Notes: generated by a model from the letters alone, not told the origin. A stretch of 64,000 nucleotides of DNA from Enterobacter sp. Bisph1 (GCF_000814905.1 NZ_JXAG01000052.1:175582-239581), one strand, 5' to 3'. Positions 46,648 to 59,027 are shown, counted from the first letter of the stretch. Numbers and translations are program-made.

Positions 46648-47133
46648 TTATTCGCTCTCGGGAGTGCTTTTCAGTTTCTGCTCGCGTACCGCTAAACCGC
46701 GTAAGAAATAACGCATCACCTGATCGCCACATTCACGGAAATTCTTATGCTCCGGCGCGCGCATCATGGCGGTAATTTCCGGCATCGAAATGCGAAACTG
46801 TTGGGCGGTAAGGATCGCCAGAATATCGTCGGTTTTTAACGAGAAGGCGATACGCAGTTTTTTCAACACGATATTGTTATTCAGTTTGCGTTCGACCGCT
46901 AATGGCGGCGCGGTTTCATCTTTGCCGCGTTTTTCGTAGATCAGACCGTTAAGAAAAGCCGACAGCACGATATCCGGACAGGGCTTATACCCTTCCTCAT
47001 CCTCTTTACGCAGCCACGGGGCCAGCTGTTCTGCGGTTACCACCGTATCCGCCAGCGCCAGAATGCGAACCAGTGCGTTGTTATCAGCCTGCAGTGTGTA
47101 ACGCACGCTGCGCAGGATATCGTTATTAAGCAT
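46648..47133 (-). CDS. yehS: DUF1456 protein YehS
   Basis: Cytosolic protein of unknown function. I use ATG 47133, which gives 161 residues starting MLNNDILRSVRYTLQADNNA and aligns with E. coli YehS (156). A longer frame to 47175 would add 14 unmatched residues. It contains the two DUF1456 repeats (IRSxRYxL...WLRKEDEEGYKPCPDIVLSAFLNGL and VLKKLRIAFSLKTDDIL). It lies downstream of btsSR on the same strand. Confidence 0.87.
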   Translation of the reverse strand: MLNNDILRSVRYTLQADNNALVRILALADTVVTAEQLAPWLRKEDEEGYKPCPDIVLSAFLNGLIYEKRGKDETAPPLAVERKLNNNIVLKKLRIAFSLKTDDILAILTAQQFRISMPEITAMMRAPEHKNFRECGDQVMRYFLRGLAVREQKLKSTPESE

Positions 47134-47186
47134 GTTGTTTCCCGGAAATAGTGAACCAGCGCGCAGTGTAGGCATCGCACAGGAAT

Positions 47187-47906
47187 TTACAACCCCAACG
47201 CCTCTTTTAAATTCTTCAAATAGCGTCGGCTGACGGGCACCGTCAGCCCCTCGCGCAGCAGCAGTTCCGCCTGTCCGTTATCTTCGAGGCGGATCTCTTT
47301 TAAATGGGCCATATTGACCAGATATTGGCGGTGGCAGCGCACCAGCGGCGTGCGGCTCTCCAGCGTACGCAGCGTCAGTTCGGTAAAGCCCTCTTTGCCT
47401 TCATGGCTGGTGACATAGACGCCGCTCAGGCGGCTGCTGACAAAGGCCACTTCATCCATCTGCAATAACCAGATGCGGCTGTGGCCGGTGCAGGGGATAA
47501 ATTTCAGCGCTTCCTGGTTTTCCGGCAGCAGGGAGATATCCTGTACGCCGCGCTCCTGGCGCAGCCGGGTGAGGGTTTTCGCCAGACGACGCGTTTCGAT
47601 AGGTTTAAGCAGATAGTCGAAAGCATGTTCTTCAAAGGCCTGCACCGCATAATCATCAAAGGCAGTAAGAAACACCACATACGGCCGGTTGCCCGGATCG
47701 AGCATACCCACCATCTCCAGCCCGCTGATGCGCGGCATCTGGATATCGAGAAACAGCACATCCGGATGCAGCTTATGCACCGCGCCTATTGCTTCAACGG
47801 CATTGCCGCACTCGCCGACGACCTCAATATCGCTCTCTTCCTGCAGCAGGATGCGCAGGTTTTCCCGCGCCAGCGGTTCGTCATCAACAATCAGCACCTT
47901 TAACAT
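47187..47906 (-). CDS. btsR: BtsR response regulator (YehT)
   Basis: LytTR-family regulator that in E. coli activates the pyruvate/H+ symporter gene btsT. 239 residues: a receiver with VDDEPLA and the phospho-Asp in [14 protein letters not shown], the conserved Lys in DYLLKPIE, then a LytTR DNA-binding domain ([20 protein letters not shown]). Overlaps btsS by 7 bp. Confidence 0.95.
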   Translation of the reverse strand: MLKVLIVDDEPLARENLRILLQEESDIEVVGECGNAVEAIGAVHKLHPDVLFLDIQMPRISGLEMVGMLDPGNRPYVVFLTAFDDYAVQAFEEHAFDYLLKPIETRRLAKTLTRLRQERGVQDISLLPENQEALKFIPCTGHSRIWLLQMDEVAFVSSRLSGVYVTSHEGKEGFTELTLRTLESRTPLVRCHRQYLVNMAHLKEIRLEDNGQAELLLREGLTVPVSRRYLKNLKEALGL

Positions 47907-49588
47907 GCTTCTACCTCCAGCGGGAGCCGTAAGCTAATACGGGTAAATATATCCTGCTCGCAGGTAATGGTAATGCCGCATTCGTCGCCAAAACGTGCGC
48001 GCAGACGCTTATCGACCAGATTCATGCCTAACCCGCTGGCGTCGGTTTTGGGCTGATACAAACCGGCATTATCTTCAATATCCAGTATCAGATATTGCTC
48101 TTGCAGGCTGGCGGTGATGGTAATTTCCCCGACTCCCAGCAGCTGCGACGTGCCATGCTTGATAGCGTTTTCGACAATCGGTTGCAGGGTAAAGGCCGGA
48201 AGCTGCAGGTGCGACAGCGCCTGGGGCACATTTAACTGCACATGCAGGCGCGACTGGAAACGCGCTTTTTCAATTTGCAGGTAGGCGTTTACATGCTCAA
48301 TCTCGTCCGCCAGCGTCACCACTTCCGACGGGCGTTTTAAGTTCTTGCGAAAGAAGGTCGACAAATACTGCACCAGCAGCCCGGCCTGATCGCTATCGTG
48401 GCGAATCACCGCTTTCAAGGTGTTAAGGGCATTAAACAGGAAATGAGGATTCACCTGCGCATGGAGAAGCTTGATTTCCGACTGGGTGAGTAACGCTTTT
48501 TGCCGCTCGTACTGCCCGGCAAGAATCTGCGCTGACAGCAACTGAGCAATCCCCTCCCCCAGCGTGCGGTTGATGGAGCTAAACAGGCGATTTTTTGCTT
48601 CGTAGAGTTTAATGGTGCCGACCACGCGCTGGTTTTCACCGCGCAGCGGGATAACCAGTGTCGAACCAAGTTTGCAGTGCGGATGTAATGAGCATTGATA
48701 AGGCACTTCGTTGCCGTCTGCGTACACCACTTCCCCGGTTTCAATGGCGCGCAATGTCCAGACAGAAGAGATGGGCCTTCCAGGCAGATGGTGATCGTCG
48801 CCCGCGCCGGTAAAGGCCAGCAATTTTTCGCGATCGGTTATCGCCACCGCGCCAATATCCAGCTCTTTAAACAACACCAGCGCCACTTTCATGCTGTTCT
48901 CTTCATTAAATCCCTGGCGTAAAAACCCTTCCGTTGACGCCGCCACTTTTAGCGCCGTGGCGGAAAACGCCGAGGTGTACTTTTCAAACATCGCGCGTTT
49001 ATCCAGCAGGATACGCATAAACAGCGCGGCCCCCACGGTGTTGGTGACCATCATCGGGGCGGCAATGCTCTGTACCAGGTTCAAGGCACTATCAAAGGGA
49101 CGGGCAATCAGCAGAATAATCATCATCTGCGTAAGCTCCGCGACGCAGGTCACCACACCGGCGGTTAACGGGCTGAACACCAGATCCGTACGCCCGCGCC
49201 TGATCAACGCCCGGTGTACCAGCCCGCCGAGCAGCCCTTCAACAATAGTGGAGATCATACAGCTCAGCGCGGTCATCCCGCCCATGGAGTAACGATGAAT
49301 GCCGCCGGTCAGACCGACCAGCCCGCCGACCAGCGGCCCGCCGAGCAGACCGCCCATCACCGCACCGATGGCGCGCGTGTTGGCAATTGAGTCGTCGATA
49401 TGCAGCCCGAAATAGGTGCCGAGGACGCAGAAAATGGAGAAGGTGACATAACACAACAGCTTGTGCGGTAAGCGGACGGTCACCTGCATCAGCGGGATAA
49501 ACAGCCGTGTTTTGCTCATCAGCCAGGCAATAACCAGAAACACACACATCTGCTGAAGCAGCAGCAACACCAGATTGAAGTCGTACAT
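47900..49588 (-). CDS. btsS: BtsS pyruvate-sensing histidine kinase (YehU)
   Basis: High-affinity pyruvate sensor of the LytS type. The ATG at 49588 gives 562 residues (E. coli 561) starting [20 protein letters not shown]. Layout: a 5TM-LYT domain (about 1-190, with [20 protein letters not shown]), a GAF domain, a HisKA-type region with the phospho-His in [18 protein letters not shown], and an ATPase domain with [12 protein letters not shown] and [11 protein letters not shown]. Confidence 0.95.
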   Translation of the reverse strand: MYDFNLVLLLLQQMCVFLVIAWLMSKTRLFIPLMQVTVRLPHKLLCYVTFSIFCVLGTYFGLHIDDSIANTRAIGAVMGGLLGGPLVGGLVGLTGGIHRYSMGGMTALSCMISTIVEGLLGGLVHRALIRRGRTDLVFSPLTAGVVTCVAELTQMMIILLIARPFDSALNLVQSIAAPMMVTNTVGAALFMRILLDKRAMFEKYTSAFSATALKVAASTEGFLRQGFNEENSMKVALVLFKELDIGAVAITDREKLLAFTGAGDDHHLPGRPISSVWTLRAIETGEVVYADGNEVPYQCSLHPHCKLGSTLVIPLRGENQRVVGTIKLYEAKNRLFSSINRTLGEGIAQLLSAQILAGQYERQKALLTQSEIKLLHAQVNPHFLFNALNTLKAVIRHDSDQAGLLVQYLSTFFRKNLKRPSEVVTLADEIEHVNAYLQIEKARFQSRLHVQLNVPQALSHLQLPAFTLQPIVENAIKHGTSQLLGVGEITITASLQEQYLILDIEDNAGLYQPKTDASGLGMNLVDKRLRARFGDECGITITCEQDIFTRISLRLPLEVEAC

Positions 49589-49768
49589 ACCCGCAGCACC
49601 GCATAAGCTAAAGCGCGTAACATACCGTCTGCAGCGAAATCTTTCTTTGAGGTGCTGCAAAAAAACGAAAAATCGTGTTCTGGATCACAAAGTAAGCCCG
49701 CGCGACGCGCCTCGAATACGCATCGTGCGCATTTTTTACGCAAGTCGATCGCCAGTAGTGTGCAACGG

Positions 49769-49776
49769 CTACAGTT
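49769..49776 (+). promoter_or_regulatory. candidate sigma-S -10 element for mlrA
   Basis: CTACAGTT lies 30 bp upstream of the mlrA start and resembles the sigma-S -10 consensus CTACACT. mlrA is RpoS-dependent in E. coli. Support is limited to the hexamer and location. Confidence 0.35.
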
Positions 49777-49805
49777 ATACAGGGAACCGGCTGACGAGGA
49801 ACACC

Positions 49806-50525
49806 ATGGCGCTTTACACAATCGGTGAAGTGGCGTTGTTATGCGAGGTAAACCCCGTGACGCTGCGGGCCTGGCAACGCCGTTATGGACTATTACAACC
49901 CCTGCGCACCCACGGCGGTCATCGCCTGTTTACGGAAGAGGAAATTGACCGCATTCGGGAAATCAAACGCTGGGTCGATACCGGGGTACAAATCAGCAAA
50001 GTGCAAAAATTGCTCGCCGCGCCGGCACAAGAGATGCGCGATGGCTGGCTGGCGCAGCAGGAAACCGCCCTGCGCTACCTGCAACAAGGCAACATTAACC
50101 GCCTGCATCAGTGGGTAAAAGAGCACGGTCGCGACTACCCGGCACAGGCGCTGGCAACCTACCTGTTTATTCCGTTGCGCCTGCGGCTGCAAAGCCAGCT
50201 GGCGATGCTGAGCCTGCTCGACGGAATCTTGATCAATTATATTGCTGGCTGTCTGGCCTCGGCGCGCAAAAAACCGGGTAAAGAGGCGTTACTGGTAGGC
50301 TGGAACGTGGCGGATACCACCCAGCTGTGGCTGGAGGGGTGGATGGCAAGCCAGCAGGGATGGCGGGTTGATGTGCTGGCCCATGCCCTGAGCGAGCTGC
50401 AACCGGAGATGTTCCCCGGCCAGACGCTGCTGGTGTGGTGCGGCGCGCCGCCCCTGGAAATCCAGCAGCAGCAAATCCTCCGCTGGCGCGACGCGGGCCA
50501 TAACATCTGGCTGCTCGGCATTTAA
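49806..50525 (+). CDS. mlrA: MlrA, MerR-type activator of csgD
   Basis: Transcription factor that activates csgD and so curli and cellulose. ATG 49806 (GAGGA upstream) gives 239 residues (E. coli 243). The MerR-type HTH YTIGEVALLCEVNPVTLRAW and GGHRLFTEEEIDRIREIKRW occupy the N-terminus. A helical effector domain with NYIAGCLASARKKPGKEALLVGWNV follows. Its partners in c-di-GMP control include DgcE-dependent signalling, and dgcE is also in this window. Confidence 0.94.
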   Translation: MALYTIGEVALLCEVNPVTLRAWQRRYGLLQPLRTHGGHRLFTEEEIDRIREIKRWVDTGVQISKVQKLLAAPAQEMRDGWLAQQETALRYLQQGNINRLHQWVKEHGRDYPAQALATYLFIPLRLRLQSQLAMLSLLDGILINYIAGCLASARKKPGKEALLVGWNVADTTQLWLEGWMASQQGWRVDVLAHALSELQPEMFPGQTLLVWCGAPPLEIQQQQILRWRDAGHNIWLLGI

Positions 50526-50585
50526 TGTTTCATTAACAACTCAACTTGCCTTTATAATGCCAGCCGGATCCAACAGGAGTATCAC

Positions 50586-50699
50586 ATGAAGTCGAGTAAA
50601 ATCCTTGTCATCGCTATCTTTCTGCTGATGGCTATTGGCGGCATCGGCGGCGTTATGCTCGCCGGATATTCGTTTATTGTGCGTGGCGGTGTCGGCTGA
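50586..50699 (+). CDS. yohO: small membrane protein YohO
   Basis: 37 residues (E. coli 35), too short for most gene finders. ATG 50586 follows AGGAG. It starts [20 protein letters not shown] and continues with a single membrane helix containing [15 protein letters not shown], matching E. coli YohO. Its last 26 bp overlap the 3' end of convergent yehW. Function unknown. Confidence 0.88.
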   Translation: MKSSKILVIAIFLLMAIGGIGGVMLAGYSFIVRGGVG

Positions 50700-51394
50700 G
50701 CCATAGCGCCAGCCGCTCAAAGAGCCGGTCGACAATGATCGCCGCCAGTGCTACCAGCACCGCGCCCTGCACCACATAAGCCGTATTAAACCCGCTCAGG
50801 CCAATAATAATTGGCGTGCCCAGCGTGCTGGCGCCCACCGTTGAGGCAATGGTAGCGGTGCCAATATTAATAATCACCGAGGTGCGCACGCCAGCGATAA
50901 TCATCGGCGCGGCAAGGGGCAATTCTGTTTTTATCAAACGCTGCCACGCGCTCATCCCCATGCCTTCCGCAACGCTCTGTACGCTCTGGGGTACCGCCGC
51001 AATCCCCGCCAGCGTGCCCTGTAACACCGGCAACACCCCGTATAACACCAGCGCGATAATCGCCGGTTGCTTGCCAAATCCCATCACCGGCACGGCAATC
51101 GCCAGCACCGCTACCGGCGGAAAGGTTTGCCCGACGGCGGCAATGGTTTCCGCCAGCGGGCGAAACTCCCGCCCGGCCGAACGCGTCACCACTATCGCCA
51201 TTCCGACACCTATTACAATGGCGATGGCGCTGGAAATCGCCACCAGCGTAAAGTGGGCAATCGTCAGGGTAATAAAACTTTCCTGCAGATAAACCGGGCG
51301 CGGCAGCTGCGGAAACAGCGAACTAAAGAGCGGCGTACTGTGCGGCAGCCACACTAGCAGGGCAATAAACAGCGCTATCAGCCAGAGCAGCGGG

Positions 51395-51411
<17 letters not shown>
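50674..51411 (-). CDS. yehW: osmoprotectant-type ABC permease YehW
   Basis: Inner-membrane permease of the OsmF-YehYXW (glycine-betaine-type, OTCN family) importer. GTG 51411 with GGAGG upstream gives 245 residues (E. coli 243); a frame up to 51510 would add 33 unmatched residues. Six hydrophobic segments and the permease loop [22 protein letters not shown] are visible. The start lies inside the end of yehX (17-bp overlap). Confidence 0.93.
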
Positions 51412-52334
<923 letters not shown>

Positions 52335-52342
<8 letters not shown>

Positions 52343-53486
52343 GACTTTTTTCCAACAGGGCTATCCCTAAGCCAAATAACGCATCGATAAGAACCGCCAG
52401 CGCAATCACCGGAATAACTCCCAGCAATACCAGATCCAGCGCGCTGCTCAGCAGCCCCTGAAACACCAGCGCGCCAAAGCCGCCCGCGCCGATCAGCGCC
52501 GCAATCACCGCCATGCCGACGGTTTGCACCGCCACCACCCGCATACTGCGCAGAAGCCCGGGTAACGCCAGCGGAACACGCACCTGCCAGAAACGCCCCT
52601 GCGCGCTCATGCCCATGGCGACTGCACTCTCCAGCACCTCTTCCGGCACCTGATTGAGCCCGGCCACGACGCCGCGCACTAACGGCAGTAAGGCATAAAG
52701 AATCAGGGCAATCAGCGCAGGCGTCATGCCGGTGCCGGCAATGCCCCACTGGCTAAGGGCGGGAAAGTGCTGCACCAGTCCGGCAAGGGGCGCGATCAGC
52801 AGCCCGAACAGCGCCACCGACGGAATGGTTTGAATAACGTTAAGTACCGCAAATACCGGCCCCTGACGGGCAGGATGGCGATAGCACCACAGCCCAACGG
52901 CAAAACCGATTAGCAAGGCGGGCAGCAGTGTGCCAAACAGCAGGGTTAAATGCTGTGCCAGCGCATCGTTAAACACCTCTTGTCGATTGGCGTATTCGCG
53001 TAATAAAGAGAGATTATCCAGCTCGCCGCTGAGTAATAACCAGAGGGGGAAAATCCAGATTTGCGCATGCAGCAGCCAGCGCCATACGGAATTTGCTACC
53101 GCCCGACGAATGGCATCGCTGCAGGCAAGCAGCGACAATGCCAGCCACAGCCACAATCCGCTGCCGGGCGAGGTTCGCGCCAGCGGCGAGCCTGCCTGCA
53201 CCAGATCCGTTGCCGCCCTGCCCGCACTCCATATCAACAGCCAGAACAGCGCTTCGGTCAGCACCAGGGTTGCCACCTGTACACCGCGACCGGGGAGAAA
53301 ACTTAACGTTAATAACAGACCGAGCGCCAACAGCCACAGCGCGGAGAACATCTGCCATAACGCGCGACTTTCGCCCGATACCAGCCGATTGGGTGCGTAG
53401 TTAACAAAAGGCAGCCACGCTGCCAAACCGCCCAGTACCACCAATAGCAATAACACACGGTTATGGCAGCGTATTGAACCATCCAT
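52335..53486 (-). CDS. yehY: osmoprotectant-type ABC permease YehY
   Basis: 383 residues (E. coli 385). The N-terminal half has extra membrane segments not found in YehW. The C-terminal half is the BPD_transp_1 permease with the loop [20 protein letters not shown]. Overlaps yehX by 8 bp and starts 8 bp after the osmF stop. Confidence 0.93.
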
Positions 53487-53494
53487 AGCAGTAT

Positions 53495-54412
53495 TTATTT
53501 CACCAGACCTTTTTCTTTCAGATAATCTGCAGCGACTTTCTTCGCATCCCGCCCTTCAACGGCAATACTGGCGTTCAGTTTTTGCAGCGTCTTTTCATCA
53601 AGGCTGGCAAAGACCGGTTTCAGCCAGCTATCCAGTTCCGGATAGGCTTTCAGCACCGCTTCACGCACCACCGGCGTCGGGGCATAAATCGGCTGAACAC
53701 CTTTCGGATCGCTCAGGGTTTGCAGCCCGAGCGCCGCAACCGGGCCATCGGTGCCGTAGGCCATCGCCGCGTTAACGCCGGAGGTTTGCTGCGCCGCGGC
53801 TTTAATGGTTACCGCCGTGTCACCGCCGGCCAGGGATAACATCTGATCTTGTTTCAGCTTAAAGCCGTAGGCTTTTTCAAAGGCGGGCAGCGCATCGGCG
53901 CGCTCAATAAACTCGGCCGATGCCGCAAGCTTGAACTCCCCGCCCGATTTAAGGTAACGGCTGAGATCGTCCAGCGAGGTGAGCTTGTTTTTCTGTGCTA
54001 AATCCTGGCGTACGGCGATAGTCCAGGTATTGTTTGCCGGAGAGGGCGTTAGCCAGACCAGCTTATTTTTTTCCGCGTCCAGCTTTTTAACTTTCTCATA
54101 CCCTTGCTGGGCATTTTTCCACGCGGCGTCATTTTCATCTTTAAAGAAGAACGCGCCGTTGCCGGTATATTCCGGGTAGATGTCCAGTTCACCGGAGGTA
54201 ATCGCGCCGCGCACCACCGGTGTGGTACCGAGCTGTACTTTATTTACCGTTTTAACACCGTGGCTTTCCAGCACCTGCAAAATGATATTGCCGAGCAGCG
54301 CCCCTTCCGTGTCAATTTTGGAACCCACTTTTACCGGTTCTGCCGCCTGTAAAGGCAGACTGACGGCGGCCATCAGCACCATCGAGCCAACAATCTTATG
54401 CGTTATTTTCAT
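53495..54412 (-). CDS. osmF: OsmF, periplasmic binding protein of the YehYXW importer
   Basis: 305 residues, the E. coli length. Signal peptide ([20 protein letters not shown], cleavage near LQAAE) and an OpuAC-like fold with [20 protein letters not shown] and [18 protein letters not shown]. In E. coli the operon is induced by osmotic stress and stationary phase through RpoS, and the transporter has low affinity for glycine betaine. First gene of the operon osmF-yehYXW. Confidence 0.94.
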   Translation of the reverse strand: MKITHKIVGSMVLMAAVSLPLQAAEPVKVGSKIDTEGALLGNIILQVLESHGVKTVNKVQLGTTPVVRGAITSGELDIYPEYTGNGAFFFKDENDAAWKNAQQGYEKVKKLDAEKNKLVWLTPSPANNTWTIAVRQDLAQKNKLTSLDDLSRYLKSGGEFKLAASAEFIERADALPAFEKAYGFKLKQDQMLSLAGGDTAVTIKAAAQQTSGVNAAMAYGTDGPVAALGLQTLSDPKGVQPIYAPTPVVREAVLKAYPELDSWLKPVFASLDEKTLQKLNASIAVEGRDAKKVAADYLKEKGLVK

Positions 54413-54750
54413 TATACTTCCCTCATTTTTACCGCTTTTTTTCAGCGGATTAAGAAAAAAGCGTAGCCGAAAAACACAATTTTGCCTGGGTTAACCCGCG
54501 CCGCTTGTTCAGCACAAAGCGCCCCGTTGTGCGTCAGCCTTGATCCTGCTCAACAATGAAAAGCATGCCAAAAATATGCGCCTAAACAATATGATATTTT
54601 GTTTTATCATATGTCCCTTTTGCTTCACGGCGTGTTACCAGGTGATAAAAATCCTGCTTCAGGCAAAGCCAGGCGCAGTAAAAAAAGCGTTGAGAGGGGA
54701 AATTCAGAAGAAGGCGAAGCACCGCGCAGAACGCGCGGTGCTTCATGAGG
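54413..54750. other. osmF promoter region
   Basis: 338 bp between bglX (3' end) and osmF (start), both on the minus strand. Besides the bglX terminator at 54717-54743, it should contain the osmF promoter. AT-rich around 54540-54620. No small gene convinced me. Confidence 0.45.
54717..54743 (-). terminator. bglX terminator hairpin
   Basis: Perfect 11-bp stem AAGCACCGCGC/GCGCGGTGCTT around loop AGAAC, seven bases beyond the bglX stop. There is no clear T-tract on the minus strand (CGCCTTC follows). Confidence 0.65.
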
Positions 54751-57048
54751 TTAACGCAGTTCGAACTCGCCCTGCTTAACGCGCGCTGAATCAACGCCGA
54801 TAAAGACATTGAATTTGCCCGGCTCCGCATCATATTTCATGCGCTGGTTCCAGAATTTCAGCGCACTGACGTCGATGGGGAAGCTGACGGTTTTCGTTTC
54901 CCCAGGTTTCAGGCTGACCTTATCAAAGCCGCGCAGCTGTTTCACCGGACGGCTCATCGAGGCGGTGACATCCTGCAAATACATCTGAATCACCGTTTCG
55001 CCTTCGCGTTTGCCGGTGTTAGTGACCTGCACGCTGGCGGTGATTTTGTCATTGCGGGACATCGTTGGCGCCGACATCTTCACCTCAGAGACGGTAAAGG
55101 TGGTGTAGCTCAGGCCATAACCAAAGGGATAGAGCGGACCGTTGGCCTGATCAAAATAGCGCGAAGTGTATTTGTTCGGCTTATCGGCATCATACGGACG
55201 ACCGGTATTAAGATGGCTGTAGTAAACCGGAATCTGTCCAACGGAGCGCGGGAAGGACATCGGAAGCTTACCGGACGGGTTGTAATCACCAAACAGAATA
55301 TCGGCAATCGCATTACCGCCTTCGGTGCCGGCAAACCAGGTTTCCAGCATCGCATCCGCTTGCTGATCCTCTTTCACCAGCGCCAGCGGGCGGCCGTTCA
55401 TCAGCACCAGCACCAGCGGTTTGCCGGTGGCTTTTAGTGCGCTTATCAGATCGCGCTGACTTTGCGGGATGGTGATATCGGTACGGCTGGAGGCTTCATG
55501 GGCCATCCCCTGCGCTTCACCGACTACCGCAACGACGACATCGGATTTTTTCGCTGCCGCCACCGCTTCGTCGATCATCTCCTGTGGTGAACGCGGATCG
55601 ACCACGACCGCCGGTTCATAGAGATTGAGGAAGTTAACAATATCTTTGTCATCGGTGATGTTCGCGCCTTTGGCATACACCACTTCGCCTTTGCCTTCGA
55701 GGGCGTTGCGAATACCCGTCAGCACGGTCACTGACTGATCGGCGACACCTGCTGCGGACCAGCTACCCATCGAATCGCGTTTGCTGTCCGCCAGCGGCCC
55801 AATCACCGCCACGGTGCCGGATTTTTTCAGCGGCAGCGTCTCAAGGCGGTTTTTCAGGAGCACCATACTTTCGCGCGCCACTTCACGCGCCTCTTTGCGG
55901 TGCAGACGGCTTTCGGCATTGGTATCCTGCGGATCGCTCTCTTTCGCGCCGAGATGGCTGTAGGGATCGTTAAACAAACCCATATCGTATTTCACGTTCA
56001 GCACATGGCGGGCGGCATCGTCGAGCTCTTCCATGGTCACCTTGCCGGATTTCACCAGCCCCGGCAGGTATTTGCTGTAGTACTCATCGCTCATACTCAT
56101 GTTGATGCCGGATTTCAGCGCCACGCGCACCGCATCTTCCGGATCGGCGGCGGTGCCGTGTTTAATCAACTCTTTAATCGCGCCATGATCGGAGATGGTA
56201 ATGCCTTTAAAGCCCCACTCATCGCGCAGCAGATCTTTTAGCAGCCACGGATCCGAGGAGGCTGGCGTGCCGTTAATAGAGTTCAGCGCCACCATCACGC
56301 CGCCGCTGCCTGCGTCGAGCGCCGCTTTGTAAGGCGGCATATAGTCATTAAACAGGCGCTGCGGGCTCATATCGACAGTGTTGTACTCTTTCCCGCCCTC
56401 TACCGCGCCGTAAGCGGCGAAGTGTTTCACGCTGGTCATCACCGAGTAGCGATCCGCCGGGCTTTTGCCCTGCATCGCTTCAACCATGGTGCGGCCCATC
56501 TCGGCCGACAGGTAGGTATCTTCACCAAAGCCTTCAGAAACGCGGCCCCAGCGCGGATCGCGCGAGACATCAACCATCGGGGCCCAGGTCATATTCAGGC
56601 CGTCATCGGCGGCTTCATAGGCGGAAACGCGCCCCACTGTTCTCACCGCATCGAGGTTAAAGCTGGAAGCGAGGCCAAGGCTGATAGGGAAAACGGTGCG
56701 CTGACCGTGTACCACGTCATAGGCAAAAAACAGCGGAATTTTCAGGCGGCTGAGCTGCAGTGCCTGATCCTGCATCGCACGAATGTCCTTGCGGGTGACG
56801 GTATTAAAAATCGCGCCGACCTGGCTTTGCTTGATCATGTCGCGAATGGCTTCTTTTGGGTTATCGGGCCCGACGCTGATTAAACGCAGCTGACCGATTT
56901 TCTCATCAACGGTCATTTTTTTGAGCAGCTCAGTGACAAACGCATCCCGTGCTTCAGGCGTCAGCGGATGGTTGCCGAACATCTCCTCCGCCATCGCGGG
57001 TTGCAGCGCGAGGCTCACAGCGACACCTACAGAACATAGCCATTTCAT
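54751..57048 (-). CDS. bglX: periplasmic beta-glucosidase BglX
   Basis: GH3 beta-glucosidase of the periplasm, 765 residues as in E. coli. Signal peptide MKWLCSVGVAVSLALQPAMA. The N-terminal barrel carries LSRLKIPLFFAYDVVHGQRT and the nucleophile in GITISDHGAIKELIKHG. The second alpha/beta domain and a C-terminal fibronectin-III-like domain (KITASVQVTNTGKREGETVI) are intact. Divergent from dld. Confidence 0.96.
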   Translation of the reverse strand: MKWLCSVGVAVSLALQPAMAEEMFGNHPLTPEARDAFVTELLKKMTVDEKIGQLRLISVGPDNPKEAIRDMIKQSQVGAIFNTVTRKDIRAMQDQALQLSRLKIPLFFAYDVVHGQRTVFPISLGLASSFNLDAVRTVGRVSAYEAADDGLNMTWAPMVDVSRDPRWGRVSEGFGEDTYLSAEMGRTMVEAMQGKSPADRYSVMTSVKHFAAYGAVEGGKEYNTVDMSPQRLFNDYMPPYKAALDAGSGGVMVALNSINGTPASSDPWLLKDLLRDEWGFKGITISDHGAIKELIKHGTAADPEDAVRVALKSGINMSMSDEYYSKYLPGLVKSGKVTMEELDDAARHVLNVKYDMGLFNDPYSHLGAKESDPQDTNAESRLHRKEAREVARESMVLLKNRLETLPLKKSGTVAVIGPLADSKRDSMGSWSAAGVADQSVTVLTGIRNALEGKGEVVYAKGANITDDKDIVNFLNLYEPAVVVDPRSPQEMIDEAVAAAKKSDVVVAVVGEAQGMAHEASSRTDITIPQSQRDLISALKATGKPLVLVLMNGRPLALVKEDQQADAMLETWFAGTEGGNAIADILFGDYNPSGKLPMSFPRSVGQIPVYYSHLNTGRPYDADKPNKYTSRYFDQANGPLYPFGYGLSYTTFTVSEVKMSAPTMSRNDKITASVQVTNTGKREGETVIQMYLQDVTASMSRPVKQLRGFDKVSLKPGETKTVSFPIDVSALKFWNQRMKYDAEPGKFNVFIGVDSARVKQGEFELR

Positions 57049-57290
57049 GTCGTTAACTCTCTTGTTTTTTCACCCATAACCGCGGGCACTGGCCGCGAAA
57101 GAAACGCAGTGTGCCATAATCCTGGCATGTGTTGCAGAGCCAGACTCTGATTTTTATGCGAATTCACTCCCCCCGTTTGGTTGGACGGGGCTAACATTAA
57201 CCACGATATATAGCCATCATCCTTTTTTGCTGCGTTAACGCCGCAGCCTGATGACGCCTGTTCTTAATGATTCGCCACAAGGAGTGGATA

Positions 57291-59027
57291 ATGTCCCAGC
57301 AAAACAGCACGTTCCTGGCCGAGCTAAAACGGCTGGTTGGCCCCTCTCACCTGCTTACCGACCCGGCAAAAACTGCCCGTTATCGCAAGGGCTTTCGTTC
57401 CGGGCAGGGTAACGCGCTGGCGGTGGTTTTCCCCGGCAGCCTGGTTGAGCTGTGGCGCGTTCTGCACGTCTGCGTTAACGCCGATAAAATTATACTGATG
57501 CAGGCGGCGAATACCGGGCTGACGGAAGGTTCGACGCCCAACGGCAATGATTACGATCGCGATATAGTGATTATCAGCACCCTGCGCCTCGATAAGCTGC
57601 ACCTGCTGGATAAGGGCGAACAGGTGCTGGCTTACCCCGGTACGACGCTCTATTCGCTGGAAAAAGCCCTCAAACCGCTGGGGCGTGAACCCCATTCCGT
57701 TATCGGTTCATCCTGTATCGGCGCCTCGGTGATTGGCGGCATCTGCAATAACTCCGGCGGTTCGCTGGTGCAGCGCGGCCCGGCCTATACGGAAATGTCG
57801 CTGTTCGCGCGCATTGATGAACAGGGCAAACTGGTGCTGGTCAACCATCTGGGCATTTCCCTTGGCGAAACGCCGGAGCAGATCCTCAGTAAGCTTGATG
57901 ATGACCGCGTCACCGACAGCGATGTGCTCCATGACCAGCGCCACGGCCACGATCATGACTATATTACCCGCGTGCGTGATGTCGAAGCCGACACACCGGC
58001 GCGTTATAACGCCGATCCCGATCGTCTGTTTGAATCGTCCGGCTGCGCAGGCAAACTGGCGGTGTTCGCCGTGCGTCTTGATACTTTCCCGGCAGAAAAG
58101 CGCCAGCAGGTGTTCTATATCGGCTCCAATCAAACCGCAGTGCTGGCGGAGATCCGCCGCCATATTCTGGCCAATTTCACCCATCTGCCCGTCGCCGGTG
58201 AGTATATGCACCGCGATATTTACGATATTGCCGAGCGCTACGGCAAAGACACCTTTCTGATGATCGACAAGCTCGGTACCGACAAGATGCCGCTGTTCTT
58301 CACCATGAAGGGGCGTACCGAAGCGCTGCTGGATAAAGCGCCGCTGTTTAAACCGCATTTTATTGACCGCTCTTTGCAAAAAATCAGCGGCCTGTTCCCG
58401 TCCCATCTGCCGCCGCGCATGAAAGAGTGGCGCGATAAATATGAACATCATCTGCTGCTGAAAATGTCCGGAGATGGCATTGCTGAAGCGCAAAGCTGGC
58501 TGGAAAGCTACTTTGCCAACGCTGAGGGCGGCTTCTTTGTCTGCACCCCTGAAGAGGGCAGTAAGGCGTTTCTGCACCGCTTTGCCGCCGCCGGTGCCGC
58601 GATCCGCTATCAGGCGGTTCATGCCGATGACGTTGAAGATATTCTGGCGTTAGATATCGCCCTGCGCCGTAATGATAACGACTGGTTTGAGCATCTGCCG
58701 CCGGATATCGACAGCCAACTGGTGCATAAGCTCTATTACGGCCATTTTATGTGCCATGTGTTCCATCAGGATTACATCGTCAAAAAAGGTGTCGATGTCC
58801 ATGCCCTGAAAGAGCAGATGCTGGAACTGCTACGCCAGCGTGGCGCACAGTATCCGGCGGAACATAACGTCGGCCATCTGTATGAAGCGCCTGAGCCTTT
58901 AAAACAGTTTTATCGGCAAAACGACCCAACAAACAGCATGAACCCCGGGATCGGCAAAACCAGTAAACGGAAATACTGGCAGGAAGCGAATGGGGAGAAT
59001 AATCCCTCGGACGCTGCGCTGAAGTAA
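57291..59027 (+). CDS. dld: quinone-dependent D-lactate dehydrogenase
   Basis: Peripheral-membrane flavoenzyme that oxidises D-lactate to pyruvate and feeds the quinone pool. ATG 57291 follows AAGGAG and gives 578 residues; an upstream in-frame ATG at 57267 lacks such a site. FAD-binding PCMH domain with LMQAANTGLTEGSTPNG and GSSCIGASVIGGICNNSGGS, then a membrane-binding region and a cap domain ending AEHNVGHLYEAP and DPTNSMNPGIGKTSKR, all as in E. coli Dld. Confidence 0.95.
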   Translation: MSQQNSTFLAELKRLVGPSHLLTDPAKTARYRKGFRSGQGNALAVVFPGSLVELWRVLHVCVNADKIILMQAANTGLTEGSTPNGNDYDRDIVIISTLRLDKLHLLDKGEQVLAYPGTTLYSLEKALKPLGREPHSVIGSSCIGASVIGGICNNSGGSLVQRGPAYTEMSLFARIDEQGKLVLVNHLGISLGETPEQILSKLDDDRVTDSDVLHDQRHGHDHDYITRVRDVEADTPARYNADPDRLFESSGCAGKLAVFAVRLDTFPAEKRQQVFYIGSNQTAVLAEIRRHILANFTHLPVAGEYMHRDIYDIAERYGKDTFLMIDKLGTDKMPLFFTMKGRTEALLDKAPLFKPHFIDRSLQKISGLFPSHLPPRMKEWRDKYEHHLLLKMSGDGIAEAQSWLESYFANAEGGFFVCTPEEGSKAFLHRFAAAGAAIRYQAVHADDVEDILALDIALRRNDNDWFEHLPPDIDSQLVHKLYYGHFMCHVFHQDYIVKKGVDVHALKEQMLELLRQRGAQYPAEHNVGHLYEAPEPLKQFYRQNDPTNSMNPGIGKTSKRKYWQEANGENNPSDAALK